Assembly (NCBI RefSeq): GCF_051307055.1
Contig: NZ_CP149994.1
Location: 2,976,001 to 3,040,000, forward strand
Direction: 5' to 3'
Length of the DNA stretch: 64,000 nucleotides
DNA from: Dryocola sp051307055
GTDB lineage: Bacteria; Pseudomonadota; Gammaproteobacteria; Enterobacterales; Enterobacteriaceae
Shown here: one piece after another, positions 8,425 to 16,288 of the stretch
Layout: each line of letters starts with the position of its first letter
How positions within the stretch are numbered: position 1 is the first letter of the stretch
Translations under genes and position numbers: made by a program
The notes under the pieces: model-generated
Databases searched by the model: none
The model's input: the letters and a program-made list of their open reading frames with translations, nothing else
Told to the model about the DNA's origin: nothing

Positions 8425-9250
8425 CTGTCGCCTCCAGCTGTGCGATGGCCTGTTCCAGCGCCTGTTTTGAAGAATCCGTCAGGCGGATGTGATGTGAATT
8501 GCTAAGCTGCTCCAGGTACGGCACGCCCTGCCCTTTGATACTGTCCAGGATCACCGCCAGAGGGCGATCGTCGCGGCTGCGAGCGGGTTTCACCGTCTCC
8601 AGCAATCCGCTGATATCGTCTCCTTTCACCGTTTGCACGTCGAAACCGAAGGATCTGAATTTCCCTTCAAGGTCAAAGGCGCAGATGATTTCATCCAGCT
8701 CGCCGTCCAGCTGCTGCTTGTTCCAGTCGATAAATACGGTGAGGTTGCTGAGCCGGTGGTGGGCGATAAACTGAAACGCCTCCCAGCACTGGCCTTCGTT
8801 AAGCTCGCCGTCGCCCACGATGCAGAACACTCGATTGCCGCGCCCGGCAAGCTTATGTGAAAGCGCCATGCCGGCAGCTATAGAGATACCCTGTCCAAGC
8901 GAGCCGGTAGTTGCATCCACGCCGCGCGTTTTCAGGCGGTCGGGATGGCTTGGCAGCCGGGTACCGTTTTCATTCAGCGTCGACAGCTGCTCAACCGGAA
9001 AATAGCCTTTAAGCGCCAGCGTGCTGTACAGCGCCGGACCCGCGTGCCCTTTCGACAGCACGAAGTAGTCCCGCTCCGCCCAGTCCGGATCCCCCGGATC
9101 GATACGCATCACATCGCCATACAGCACCGCCAGCGTCTCGACCACCGACATGCTGCCGCCATAGTGCCCGAAGCCGAGCTGGGTCAACGCCTTCAGCGTT
9201 TCCACGCGGATATTGCGCGCAAGCGCCGCGATCTCTGCCAGATTACTCAT
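8414..9250 (-). CDS. Transketolase, N-terminal subunit (split enzyme)
   Basis: This 278-residue protein is the thiamine pyrophosphate-binding half of a two-subunit transketolase. SKGHA (66-70), TTGSLGQG (114-121) and the GDGE motif (146-149) followed by a downstream Asn form the diphosphate and Mg binding site. It overlaps the C-terminal subunit gene by 11 bp and the upstream EIIC gene by 4 bp, so translation is coupled across all three. The stoichiometric subunits are expected to form a heterotetramer. The link to a PTS implies that the imported phospho-sugar, or a close product of it, is the two-carbon donor; this is inference. Confidence 0.85.
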   Translation of the reverse strand: MSNLAEIAALARNIRVETLKALTQLGFGHYGGSMSVVETLAVLYGDVMRIDPGDPDWAERDYFVLSKGHAGPALYSTLALKGYFPVEQLSTLNENGTRLPSHPDRLKTRGVDATTGSLGQGISIAAGMALSHKLAGRGNRVFCIVGDGELNEGQCWEAFQFIAHHRLSNLTVFIDWNKQQLDGELDEIICAFDLEGKFRSFGFDVQTVKGDDISGLLETVKPARSRDDRPLAVILDSIKGQGVPYLEQLSNSHHIRLTDSSKQALEQAIAQLEATDDN

Positions 9251-10647
9251 TCTTTCGCCCCCGTATCGTTTTCAGTTTGTGCCGCCGTCTGGCCCTTGTT
9301 TTTACCCAGATAGTTAAAGCCCACCAGTATCACGAACACGCCGACAACCAGCGCGGTGATCCCGGCCGGGGACATAAAGCGCGCCAGATTACCCAGCACG
9401 ATACCCACCACGCCAAAGTCCGCATCCGAGAAGGTGGTGTTGGCAAAACCCAGCGCGCCAAGTACCGGCAGCAGCAGAACGGGCAGGAAGGTGATCAGCA
9501 GCCCGTTGGCAAAGGAGCCAAGCATGGCGCCGCGTCGCCCTCCGGTAGCGTTACCGAAGACGCCCGCCGTAGCGCCGGTGAAGAAGTGAGGCACCACGCC
9601 CGGCAGAATCAGCACCAGCTTCATTTGCCCAAGCAGGAACAGCCCCACCAGCCCGCCGAGGAAGCTGAAGAGAAAGCCAATCAGCACGGCATTAGGCGCA
9701 TAGGGATAGACAACCGGACAATCCAGAGCCGGACGCGCGTTCGGCACCAGTTTTTCTGAAAAACCGGTAAACGCCGGCACGATTTCCGCCAGAATCAAAC
9801 GCACGCCTTGCAGGATGATGAATACGCCCGCCGCAAAGGTAATCGCCTGAATAATTGAATAAACGAGGAAGTTCTGCCCGCCGCTGAGCTGGCTTTCCAC
9901 ATACTCTTTGCCCGCGCAGACGGCAAGGATCATGTAAATCACGATCATCGTCAGCGAGATGGAGATGGAGCTGTCGCGCAGGAAGCTCAGGTTCTTCGGC
10001 AGATTCATCTCTTCCGTGGAACGCGATCCCTTGCCGCATTTGCTGCCGATCCAGCCTGACAGCACATAGCCCAGCGTGCCGAAGTGACCGAAGCCGATAT
10101 CGTCCGTACCGGTGATCCGCCGCATGTAACGCTGCGCAATCGCCGGGAAAAACGCCATAATCAGCCCGAGGATTAGCGACCCGGTAAACACCAGCGCCAC
10201 GCCTTCAAATCCGGCAACGGTGAGGATCACGCCGATCATGCAGGCCATATAGAAGGTATGATGGCCCGTCAGGAAGATATATTTCAGGCGCGTAAAGCGG
10301 GCGACGATAATATTCGCCACCATCCCGAACGCCATGATCAACGCCGTGGATGCGCCATATTTTTCCAGCGCAATAGAAACGATGGCCTCATTGTTAGGAA
10401 TGATCCCCTGAATATTAAAGGCATGTTCAAACATGCCGCCCAGAGGATTTAACGAGCTGACTAAAACGGTTGCCCCGCCGCCCAGAACAATAAAACCTAA
10501 TACCGTTTTAATAGAGCCTTTCACCACATCAGAAAAAGACTTTCTTTGCGCAACCAGGCCAATCAAAGCAATTAACCCAACCAGAATAGCGGGCACTTTC
10601 AGTATATCAACTATAAAATTAAGCGTTTCCAGGATAAACATATCCAC
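9247..10647 (-). CDS. PTS EIIC component, ascorbate/UlaA (SgaT) family
   Basis: This 466-residue inner-membrane protein has about 11-12 hydrophobic segments and the family features of UlaA/SgaT permeases: an N-terminal LNFIVDILKVPAILVGLIAL, a GHHTFYMA loop near 125-132, and a C-terminal GVVPHFFTGATAGVFGN segment. It would carry the sugar across the membrane while EIIB phosphorylates it. It lies between the EIIB gene and the transketolase genes in one operon. The UlaA family includes the ascorbate transporter, but there is no ulaG, ulaD, ulaE or ulaF nearby, so ascorbate is not the likely substrate. Confidence 0.88.
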   Translation of the reverse strand: MDMFILETLNFIVDILKVPAILVGLIALIGLVAQRKSFSDVVKGSIKTVLGFIVLGGGATVLVSSLNPLGGMFEHAFNIQGIIPNNEAIVSIALEKYGASTALIMAFGMVANIIVARFTRLKYIFLTGHHTFYMACMIGVILTVAGFEGVALVFTGSLILGLIMAFFPAIAQRYMRRITGTDDIGFGHFGTLGYVLSGWIGSKCGKGSRSTEEMNLPKNLSFLRDSSISISLTMIVIYMILAVCAGKEYVESQLSGGQNFLVYSIIQAITFAAGVFIILQGVRLILAEIVPAFTGFSEKLVPNARPALDCPVVYPYAPNAVLIGFLFSFLGGLVGLFLLGQMKLVLILPGVVPHFFTGATAGVFGNATGGRRGAMLGSFANGLLITFLPVLLLPVLGALGFANTTFSDADFGVVGIVLGNLARFMSPAGITALVVGVFVILVGFNYLGKNKGQTAAQTENDTGAKE

Positions 10648-10662
10648 CTCGCCATTTCAGGA

Positions 10663-10935
10663 TTAACGGTTGGCAAAATAAGCGCTGAGCTTACTTTCCA
10701 GCTCGTTGATATCGATAATGTTGGTCAGCACTACCAGCTTGTTATCCGGAACGCTGGCGCTGGCGGCGATATCTTTCGCCATGACAAACAGGTCTGCCGC
10801 TCCAGGCGTTGCAGAAGACAAATCCGAGTGCTCAACCTCCGCCTCGATATTCATTTTTTTGAGCACTTTTTTAATATTCATCTCGACCATAAAACTGCTG
10901 CCAAGGCCCGAACCGCAAATAGCCATAATTTTCAT
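10663..10935 (-). CDS. PTS EIIB component, ascorbate/galactitol type
   Basis: This 90-residue cytoplasmic protein begins MKIMAICGSGLGSSFMVEMN. Cys7 in the CGSGLGSS loop is the phospho-cysteine that takes phosphate from EIIA and passes it to the sugar. Size and motif are those of free-standing SgaB/UlaB-like EIIB proteins. It is 15 bp upstream of the EIIC gene and 80 bp downstream of the EIIA gene, in the same direction. Confidence 0.9.
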   Translation of the reverse strand: MKIMAICGSGLGSSFMVEMNIKKVLKKMNIEAEVEHSDLSSATPGAADLFVMAKDIAASASVPDNKLVVLTNIIDINELESKLSAYFANR

Positions 10936-11015
10936 TATATTTTCCTTTCATCAGGTATGAGTACAGCCGCACCGCATTTAAAATGCAATGTAGATATTCA
11001 GGACAGAAAACTAAA

Positions 11016-11459
11016 TCAGTAACGATTAATTATATTTTTAATATCCTCCACGGCTTTCGCTTTATGTAATAACTTCATATCCTCGTCATTAGAAAATAAT
11101 TCCGCCAGCGCGGCTATTGTTTCAATATGACTGTGGTTATCGGGGGCAGCGAGCATAATTATTACCGCCACAGGATCGTTGTCCGCAGATGCAAAACTCA
11201 CGCCTTTGTTAAGCTTCAGCAGGGAGAGTCCCAGCCCCAGCGCCCCTTCTTCCGGGCGGGCATGAGGCATCGCAAGGCCAGGCGCCAGAACATAATAGGG
11301 ACCGAGCAGGCGATGCTGCCGCATGATGGCGGTGAGGTAGTCCGGGGTGATGACTTTCGCTGCCAGCAGCGGCTGCGCGCAAATTTCCAGCGCCTTCTTC
11401 CAGCTGCAGACCTCCTCCTGCACGTTAATGGTGCCGTCGTGTAACCAGCGATTGAGCAC
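11016..11459 (-). CDS. PTS EIIA component, mannitol/fructose-ascorbate type
   Basis: This 147-residue EIIA protein has His66 in LAMPHARPEEGA, the phosphorylation site accepting phosphate from HPr. The start is a GTG at 11459 with AAGGAG 6 bases upstream. It is the first gene of the five-gene operon and is divergent from the LacI-family regulator. The 230-bp divergent region carries a CRP-like site and two LacI-type palindromes. Substrate specificity cannot be read from EIIA. Confidence 0.9.
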   Translation of the reverse strand: MLNRWLHDGTINVQEEVCSWKKALEICAQPLLAAKVITPDYLTAIMRQHRLLGPYYVLAPGLAMPHARPEEGALGLGLSLLKLNKGVSFASADNDPVAVIIMLAAPDNHSHIETIAALAELFSNDEDMKLLHKAKAVEDIKNIINRY

Positions 11460-11530
11460 GTTTTTCTCCTTTTGGTTATGAAACGGACCAGCAAGATGGG
11501 CAAACTTTATTCAACGCCTCGCCTGCTGAC

Positions 11531-11546
11531 AGTGATGATAGTCACA
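11531..11546. promoter_or_regulatory. CRP-like site upstream of the PTS-transketolase operon
   Basis: AGTGA-N6-TCACA at 11531-11546 matches the CRP consensus TGTGA-N6-TCACA at nine of ten positions. On the minus strand an AATAAA-type -10 candidate near 11505-11511 would place CRP about 41 bp upstream of the start of transcription (class II). The promoter assignment is tentative; the palindrome itself is clear. Confidence 0.65.
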
Positions 11547-11548
11547 AA

Positions 11549-11560
11549 GATAGCGCTACC
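11549..11560. promoter_or_regulatory. LacI-type operator 1 (GATAGCGCTACC)
   Basis: GATAGCGCTACC matches the perfect palindrome at 11583-11594 at 11 of 12 positions and has the central CG typical of LacI/GntR-family operators. It lies beside the CRP-like site, on the PTS-operon side of the divergent region. The adjacent regulator at 11690 is the likely binder. Confidence 0.65.
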
Positions 11561-11582
11561 AAAAACAATCATGCAAATTTGT

Positions 11583-11594
11583 GATAGCGCTATC
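11583..11594. promoter_or_regulatory. LacI-type operator 2 (GATAGCGCTATC)
   Basis: GATAGCGCTATC is a perfect 12-bp palindrome with its centre 34 bp from that of operator 1. Its spacing of just over three helical turns would allow two repressor dimers on one face or a short loop. It is about 96 bp upstream of the regulator start, so it may also give autoregulation. Confidence 0.7.
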
Positions 11595-11689
11595 AGATCG
11601 CAATCATTCCATGAAAACTCGCCGGTCAGGGGGATTTCCAGCGTATACTTGAGTACTATTTCCCCTGTAGATTCAGGGGTGAAGACGTC

Positions 11690-12736
11690 ATGACAACGAT
11701 AAAAACAGGCATAACCATGTCCATTACCCGAAAGCGACGAAGTACAGGGAAGGTGACGCTCGCCGATGTGGCCCAGCTGGCCGGGGTCGGCACCATGACC
11801 GTATCGCGCGCCCTTCGCACCCCGGATCAGGTCTCAGACAAACTACGCGAGAAAATAGAAGCCGCCGTAGCCGAGCTGGGCTACATGCCCAATCTGGCTG
11901 CCAGCGCGCTGGCTTCGGCATCCTCCTACACCATCGCGATGGTGGTGCCAGGCCTTGCCGAATCCGGCTGCACCGAAATGTTTGCCGGTCTCCAGCAGAT
12001 ACTGCAGCCGGCGGGCTACCAGATAGTGCTGGCGGAATCGCAGCATCGGCTGGAGCAGGAAGAAAAGCTGCTTGAGACGCTGCTGACCTCCAACCTGGCA
12101 GCAGCGATTCTGCTCAGCGCGGATCACAGCGATACCGTGCGGAACTGGCTGACCCACGCCAGTATTCCGGTGCTGGAGATCGGCGCAACGCGTGAGGATC
12201 CTATCGATATGAATATCGGTATTGATAACGTTGCGGCGATGTTTGAGCTGACCGAAATGCTCATTAAACGCGGCTATCAGAATATCGGCCTGCTGTGCGC
12301 CAGGCAGGAACAGTGGATTTTTCAGCAGCATCTTCAGGGCTGGTACAAAGCGATGTTACGCCATCATATGTCGCCTGACCGGGTCATTAATGCCGCCGCG
12401 CCGCCGGTTTTCTCCACCGGTACTGCCCAGCTACCCGAATTTTTGCTCGCCTGGCCGGAGCTGGATGCGCTGGTCTGCGTCTCCGACGAGCTGGCCTGCG
12501 GCGCGCTGTATGAGTGCCAGCGCAGGCGCATCAAGGTCCCGGATGATTTGGCGATTGTTGGCTTCGGCGACAGCGACGTAAGCCGCGTGTGCCAGCCTGC
12601 GCTTACCACCATCGCGGTGCCGCATCGTAAGATCGGCATTGAAGCTGGTCGGGCGCTGCTGGCAAGAATTAACGACGAGCCCTGGGATGCAAACCCGACG
12701 ATTGCCTCATCCTTATGTATGAGGGAGAGCTGCTAA
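11690..12736 (+). CDS. LacI-family (GntR-like) transcriptional regulator
   Basis: This 348-residue repressor has an N-terminal LacI helix-turn-helix (VTLADVAQLAGVGTMTVSRAL, residues about 22-42), a hinge helix region (LAASALAS) and a periplasmic-binding-like effector domain ending IGIEAGRALLARI. The DNA-binding part resembles the gluconate repressor GntR. It is divergent from the PTS-transketolase genes and is the obvious regulator of that operon, probably responding to the phosphorylated or free substrate. The start at 11690 has AGGGG about 11 bases upstream; an internal ATG at 11717 is possible. A REP-like hairpin follows the stop. Confidence 0.88.
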   Translation: MTTIKTGITMSITRKRRSTGKVTLADVAQLAGVGTMTVSRALRTPDQVSDKLREKIEAAVAELGYMPNLAASALASASSYTIAMVVPGLAESGCTEMFAGLQQILQPAGYQIVLAESQHRLEQEEKLLETLLTSNLAAAILLSADHSDTVRNWLTHASIPVLEIGATREDPIDMNIGIDNVAAMFELTEMLIKRGYQNIGLLCARQEQWIFQQHLQGWYKAMLRHHMSPDRVINAAAPPVFSTGTAQLPEFLLAWPELDALVCVSDELACGALYECQRRRIKVPDDLAIVGFGDSDVSRVCQPALTTIAVPHRKIGIEAGRALLARINDEPWDANPTIASSLCMRESC

Positions 12737-12749
12737 ACGCTCAAAATAC

Positions 12750-12774
12750 GGCGGATAACGCACGCTTATCCGCC
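12750..12774. repeat. REP-type hairpin, left flank of the pentitol block
   Basis: GGCGGATAA (12750-12758) and TTATCCGCC (12766-12774) form a perfect 9-bp stem. The whole 25-bp unit is identical to the one at 25925-25949. It lies 14 bp after the stop of the PTS-cluster regulator and may act as a 3' mRNA stabiliser or REP element. Confidence 0.8.
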
Positions 12775-12882
12775 CTGCCGAACGCCCTTACTTTACCCGT
12801 CCAGACCCCTTCTAATCTGCAGTCAATCACAAAATAAACATCGCTTTTTTGCCCTTTCTTGACAACCTGAAGGAGTAATGGC

Positions 12883-12906
12883 AAATCTGCTTCACCGATT
12901 GAGCAA
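12883..12906. promoter_or_regulatory. Putative RbtR operator upstream of the ABC transporter
   Basis: The 24 bases are identical at 21 positions to those at 23437-23460 between rbtR and rbtD. The core, TGCTTCACCGATTGAGCA (12888-12905), is a degraded version of the palindrome seen there, with the right half intact. It overlaps the -35 of the adjacent promoter candidate, a position suited to repression. Assignment to RbtR is inference from the shared sequence. Confidence 0.7.
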
Positions 12907-12927
12907 ATGTAATGGCAATGCTAATAA
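12899..12927 (+). promoter_or_regulatory. Sigma-70 promoter candidate for the ABC transporter operon
   Basis: TTGAGC (12899-12904) and TAATAA (12922-12927) are separated by exactly 17 bases. The -35 is inside the putative operator. The start of transcription would be near 12934, leaving a leader of about 94 bases before the substrate-binding protein. Confidence 0.6.
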
Positions 12928-13027
12928 AAAGCTTCATTTTGGTTTCTTAACGTTAAAAACATAACTTCTGCCTCCGTTAGCAGCCAGCGAGGCGATCATC
13001 ATGTCCAGGTCAGCGAGGAACAGAAAT

Positions 13028-14071
13028 ATGCGTTACCCTACAATGTTCAAAGCATCCCTTTTGGCCGTATTGGGTTTTACCGGTCTGGCGCAGGCGCAAG
13101 ACGCGGCGACCGTGGCTTTTTTAATGCCCGATCAGGCTTCCACCCGTTACGAACAGCATGATTTTCCTGGCTTTAAAGCAGAACTGAGCAAGCTCTGCCA
13201 GCAGTGTAAAGTCATCTATCAGAACGCCAACGCTAACGCCTCCCTGCAGCAGCAGCAGTTTAACTCGGCGATTGCGCAAGGCGCGAAAGTGATTGTGCTG
13301 GATCCCGTCGACTCCTCCGCCGCGGCGGGGCTGGTCGAAATCGCTCACTCGCAGGGGGTAAAAGTGATCGCTTACGATCGCCCCATCCCCGACAAGCCGG
13401 CAGACTTCTATATCTCTTTTGATAACGAAGGTATTGGTTACGCCATTTCCACTTCTCTGGTCGAACACTTAAAAGCGACGAACGTCCCTGCCGGAGCGGG
13501 CGTGCTTGAAATCAACGGTTCGCCAACGGATGCCGCAGCGGGGCTTATTCGCGATGGTATTCACCGCGGGCTGAAAGATTCCGGCTACAAAACGCTGGCG
13601 GAATTCGATACGCCGGAGTGGGCGCCGCCGAAAGCGCAGGAGTGGACTGCAGGCCAGATCACCCGCTTTAGCGACCAGATTAAAGGCGTGGTTGCCGCGA
13701 ATGACGGCACGGGCGGCGGCGCTATCGCCGCGTTTAAAGCAGGCGGCGTACAGCCTGTTCCTCCGGTTACCGGCAACGATGCCACTATCGCCGCCTTACA
13801 GTTAATTATTGCCGGCGACCAGTACAACACCATTTCTAAACCTTCGGAAATCGTTGCCGCCGCTGCGGCGAACGTCGCCGTGCAGTTAATTAACGGCCAG
13901 ACGCCAAAAGCCAGCTCCACCCTCTATAACACGCCGTCGCAGCTGTTTGTTCCGGCGGTTATTACCGCCAAAAATATCAAGGCAGAGATCTTCGATAAAA
14001 AAATTCAGACGCCGGAGCAGGTCTGTACCGGTGAGTATCAGCAGGCCTGTAAAAAACTGGCTATTAACTGA
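13028..14071 (+). CDS. Sugar ABC transporter, periplasmic substrate-binding protein (XylF/CUT2 type)
   Basis: This type I periplasmic binding protein of 347 residues has a Sec signal peptide (MRYPTMFKASLLAVLGFTGLAQA, cleaved before QD) and the two-lobe sugar-binding fold seen in XylF and related CUT2 proteins; AYDRP near 120 and GNDAT near 250 are typical ligand-loop segments. I start it at the ATG at 13028 because GAGGAA lies 8 bases upstream and the signal peptide then begins normally; an ATG at 13001 would put nine extra residues in front. It heads an ABC operon. The shared operator with rbtR-rbtD suggests ribitol or a related pentitol as ligand; this is inference. Two Cys near the N-terminus (KLCQQCK) and two near the C-terminus could form disulfides. 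Confidence 0.85.
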   Translation: MRYPTMFKASLLAVLGFTGLAQAQDAATVAFLMPDQASTRYEQHDFPGFKAELSKLCQQCKVIYQNANANASLQQQQFNSAIAQGAKVIVLDPVDSSAAAGLVEIAHSQGVKVIAYDRPIPDKPADFYISFDNEGIGYAISTSLVEHLKATNVPAGAGVLEINGSPTDAAAGLIRDGIHRGLKDSGYKTLAEFDTPEWAPPKAQEWTAGQITRFSDQIKGVVAANDGTGGGAIAAFKAGGVQPVPPVTGNDATIAALQLIIAGDQYNTISKPSEIVAAAAANVAVQLINGQTPKASSTLYNTPSQLFVPAVITAKNIKAEIFDKKIQTPEQVCTGEYQQACKKLAIN

Positions 14072-14081
14072 GTAACGATCG

Positions 14082-14111
14082 GTGCGTCCGTAGAGCGCTT
14101 TGCGGACGCAC
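14082..14111 (+). promoter_or_regulatory. Intercistronic hairpin after the binding-protein gene
   Basis: GTGCGTCCG (14082-14090) and CGGACGCAC (14103-14111) form a perfect 9-bp stem with a 12-base loop and no T-run. It sits 11 bp after the stop of the substrate-binding protein gene and 22 bp before the ATPase gene. Such stems commonly stabilise the upstream message so that the binding protein exceeds the membrane components. Confidence 0.65.
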
Positions 14112-14133
14112 AAAGAATAGAAAGGTTCTGGCT

Positions 14134-14946
14134 ATGTTAAGAGAAAATAACCTCGCGCCCCGCACGGAAAAACCGCTGCTTAAGTTAAGCAAGATCTCTA
14201 AAAATTTTGGTGCCGTTTCGGCCCTGACGGATATCGATCTCGACGTCTACGCCGGCGAGGTTGTCGCGTTAGTCGGCGACAACGGCGCAGGCAAATCTAC
14301 GCTGGTGAAGATATTAGCCGGCGTGCATCAAGCCTCATCCGGCACGATTGAATTTGAAGGTGAAAAGATAACTCTCGACAGCCCTGGCAAGGCGCTGGAA
14401 TACGGCATTTCTACCGTCTTTCAGGATCTGGCGTTATGCGAAAATCTGGACGTGGTGGCGAATCTGTTTCTCGGTCATGAGCTGTCGGCCTGGCAACTGG
14501 ATGAGGTGGCAATGGAGGTTCGCGCCTGGACGCTGCTCAAAGAGCTGGCGGCGCGCATTCCTTCGGTACGCGAACCCGTCGCTTCTTTATCCGGCGGCCA
14601 GCGTCAAACCGTCGCCATTGCGCGCTCGCTGCTGCTGAATCCGAAGATAGTTATGCTGGATGAGCCTACCGCCGCGCTTGGCGTCGCGCAAACCGCAGAG
14701 GTGCTCAACCTTATTGAACGCGTGCGCGAGCGCGGGCTGGGCGTGATTATTATCAGCCATAACATGGAGGACGTGCGGGCCGTGGCGGACCGTATCGTCG
14801 TGTTACGTCTGGGCCGCAACAAAGGTATTTTCACCCCGGAGGCCACCAACCAGGATTTAGTTGCCGCGATAACCGGGGCAACGGAGAACGCCGTATCACG
14901 CCGGGTGGAAAGAAAAACCCATGAAACTACGCCGGGGGCGCGCTGA
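14134..14946 (+). CDS. Sugar ABC transporter, ATP-binding protein (single nucleotide-binding domain)
   Basis: This 270-residue protein has one ABC domain: Walker A GDNGAGKST (48-56), signature LSGGQRQ near 150, Walker B KIVMLDEP near 170 and a switch His in IIISHNM. CUT2 transporters such as RbsA and XylG usually have two fused ABC domains in about 500 residues. This one is the short FrcA-like type and must work as a homodimer. Its stop overlaps the region just before the permease start, so the two are translationally coupled. Confidence 0.88.
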   Translation: MLRENNLAPRTEKPLLKLSKISKNFGAVSALTDIDLDVYAGEVVALVGDNGAGKSTLVKILAGVHQASSGTIEFEGEKITLDSPGKALEYGISTVFQDLALCENLDVVANLFLGHELSAWQLDEVAMEVRAWTLLKELAARIPSVREPVASLSGGQRQTVAIARSLLLNPKIVMLDEPTAALGVAQTAEVLNLIERVRERGLGVIIISHNMEDVRAVADRIVVLRLGRNKGIFTPEATNQDLVAAITGATENAVSRRVERKTHETTPGAR

Positions 14947-14947
14947 G

Positions 14948-16207
14948 ATGAATACGACCACAAAAAAACCGCTCAATCCCGAAACAACGTTAGATCGCAG
15001 CGATGAACGCGTTCATCACCAGGATAATATTCTCGGCCTGCTGCGCGGCTATATTAACCGCATTAAAACCGGCGACTTAGGGATGATACCCGTCGTGCTG
15101 GGCCTTATTATTATCTCCGCGGTCTTTACCGTGCTTAACCCTGTTTATCTGGCTCCGAACAACCTCGTCAATATGCTGTTTGACTGCGCCACGGTCGGAT
15201 TTATTTCGCTGGGCATCGTCTGCGTGCTGCTGCTGGGGGAGATAGATCTCTCGGTAGGATCGATGAGCGGCCTGGCGTCAGCCATCATCGGCGTGCTGTG
15301 GGTTAATCAGGGCTGGCCTGTAGCGGGCGCAATAGCCGTCGCGCTCGCGGTCGGCGCGGTCGTAGGCCTGCTTTACGCCGAACTTTACAGCCGTTTAGGT
15401 ATGCCAAGCTTCGTGGCCACGCTTGCCGGGCTTCTGGCGCTGTTGGGGATGCAGCTTTATATTCTCGGGCCGTCGGGCAGCATCAATCTCCCCTACGTTT
15501 CCCCGCTGGTGCGCTTTGGTCAGGTTCTGGTTATGCCCGGCTGGCTGGCGCATATTTTTGCGCTGTTGCCCGGCGTTATCATGCTCGCGCAAGGGTTGCG
15601 CACCCGCGTGCGGCGGGCAGAGGTAAATCTCTCTTCCGAACCTCTCAGCGCGCTGTGGATGCGCACTATTTTTATGACTGCCGTATTTGAATTCATAGTG
15701 TTTTATCTCAACACCGGCCGCGGCGTTCCTTGGGTTTTCGGCCTGTTTATCCTCGTGGTGGTGGTACTCAACTATGCGCTCAAGCGAACAAAATGGGGCC
15801 GTTCGATGTTTGCGGTTGGCGGTAATCGCGAAGCCGCTCGCCGCTCGGGTATCAACGTGCGGGGCATTTACATTAGCGCATTTATGATTTGCTCAGTGCT
15901 CGCCACCACCGGCGGAATTCTTGCCGCATCGCGCCTGGCATCCGCCAGCCAGCAGGCCGGGACGGGGGATGTTAATTTAAACGCCATCGCCGCGGCGGTA
16001 ATTGGCGGCACCAGCCTGTTTGGCGGTCGGGGCAGCGCGTACTCCGCCCTGCTGGGCATTATTGTTATCCAGTGTATTTCCAACGGCCTGACGCTGCTTA
16101 ACCTGCCTTCGTCATTGCGGTACATGATAACCGGCGGCGTTCTGGCAATCGCCGTGATCGTGGACTCGATGGCCCGGCGCTCGCGCGTGAGCCACGGCCG
16201 CGCCTGA
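14948..16207 (+). CDS. Sugar ABC transporter, permease (XylH/FrcC type)
   Basis: This inner-membrane permease of about 419 residues has roughly ten hydrophobic segments and the CUT2 permease signatures GEIDLSVGSMSGLASAI and AVIGGTSLFGGRGS. I chose the ATG at 14948, one base after the TGA of the ATPase gene; an ATG at 14921 would overlap that gene by 26 bp. A long charged N-terminus (about 40 residues) precedes the first membrane segment. It is the last gene of the ABC operon and faces the HAD phosphatase gene, with a long inverted repeat between them. Confidence 0.87.
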   Translation: MNTTTKKPLNPETTLDRSDERVHHQDNILGLLRGYINRIKTGDLGMIPVVLGLIIISAVFTVLNPVYLAPNNLVNMLFDCATVGFISLGIVCVLLLGEIDLSVGSMSGLASAIIGVLWVNQGWPVAGAIAVALAVGAVVGLLYAELYSRLGMPSFVATLAGLLALLGMQLYILGPSGSINLPYVSPLVRFGQVLVMPGWLAHIFALLPGVIMLAQGLRTRVRRAEVNLSSEPLSALWMRTIFMTAVFEFIVFYLNTGRGVPWVFGLFILVVVVLNYALKRTKWGRSMFAVGGNREAARRSGINVRGIYISAFMICSVLATTGGILAASRLASASQQAGTGDVNLNAIAAAVIGGTSLFGGRGSAYSALLGIIVIQCISNGLTLLNLPSSLRYMITGGVLAIAVIVDSMARRSRVSHGRA

Positions 16208-16220
16208 GGCCGGTAAAACA

Positions 16221-16281
16221 GGAAGCGCAGAAAGACGGGTCAGCAGACCGTTTACTCTCCCGGGATAATTTCTGCGCTTCC
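16221..16281. terminator. Long inverted repeat between convergent permease and HAD genes
   Basis: GGAAGCGCAGAAA (16221-16233) and TTTCTGCGCTTCC (16269-16281) form a perfect 13-bp stem. The 35-base loop contains a smaller GGTC/GACC stem. It lies between the stop of the ABC permease gene and the stop of the oppositely oriented HAD gene and probably acts in both directions. There is no canonical T-run, so it may be a processing or stability stem rather than an intrinsic terminator. Confidence 0.55.
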
Positions 16282-16288
16282 ATGTTTG

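Noticed and set aside
9247..11459. An ascorbate (ula) PTS
   Set aside because: EIIC is of the UlaA family, but none of the ula catabolic genes (lactonase, decarboxylase, epimerases) is present and a transketolase pair is in their place.
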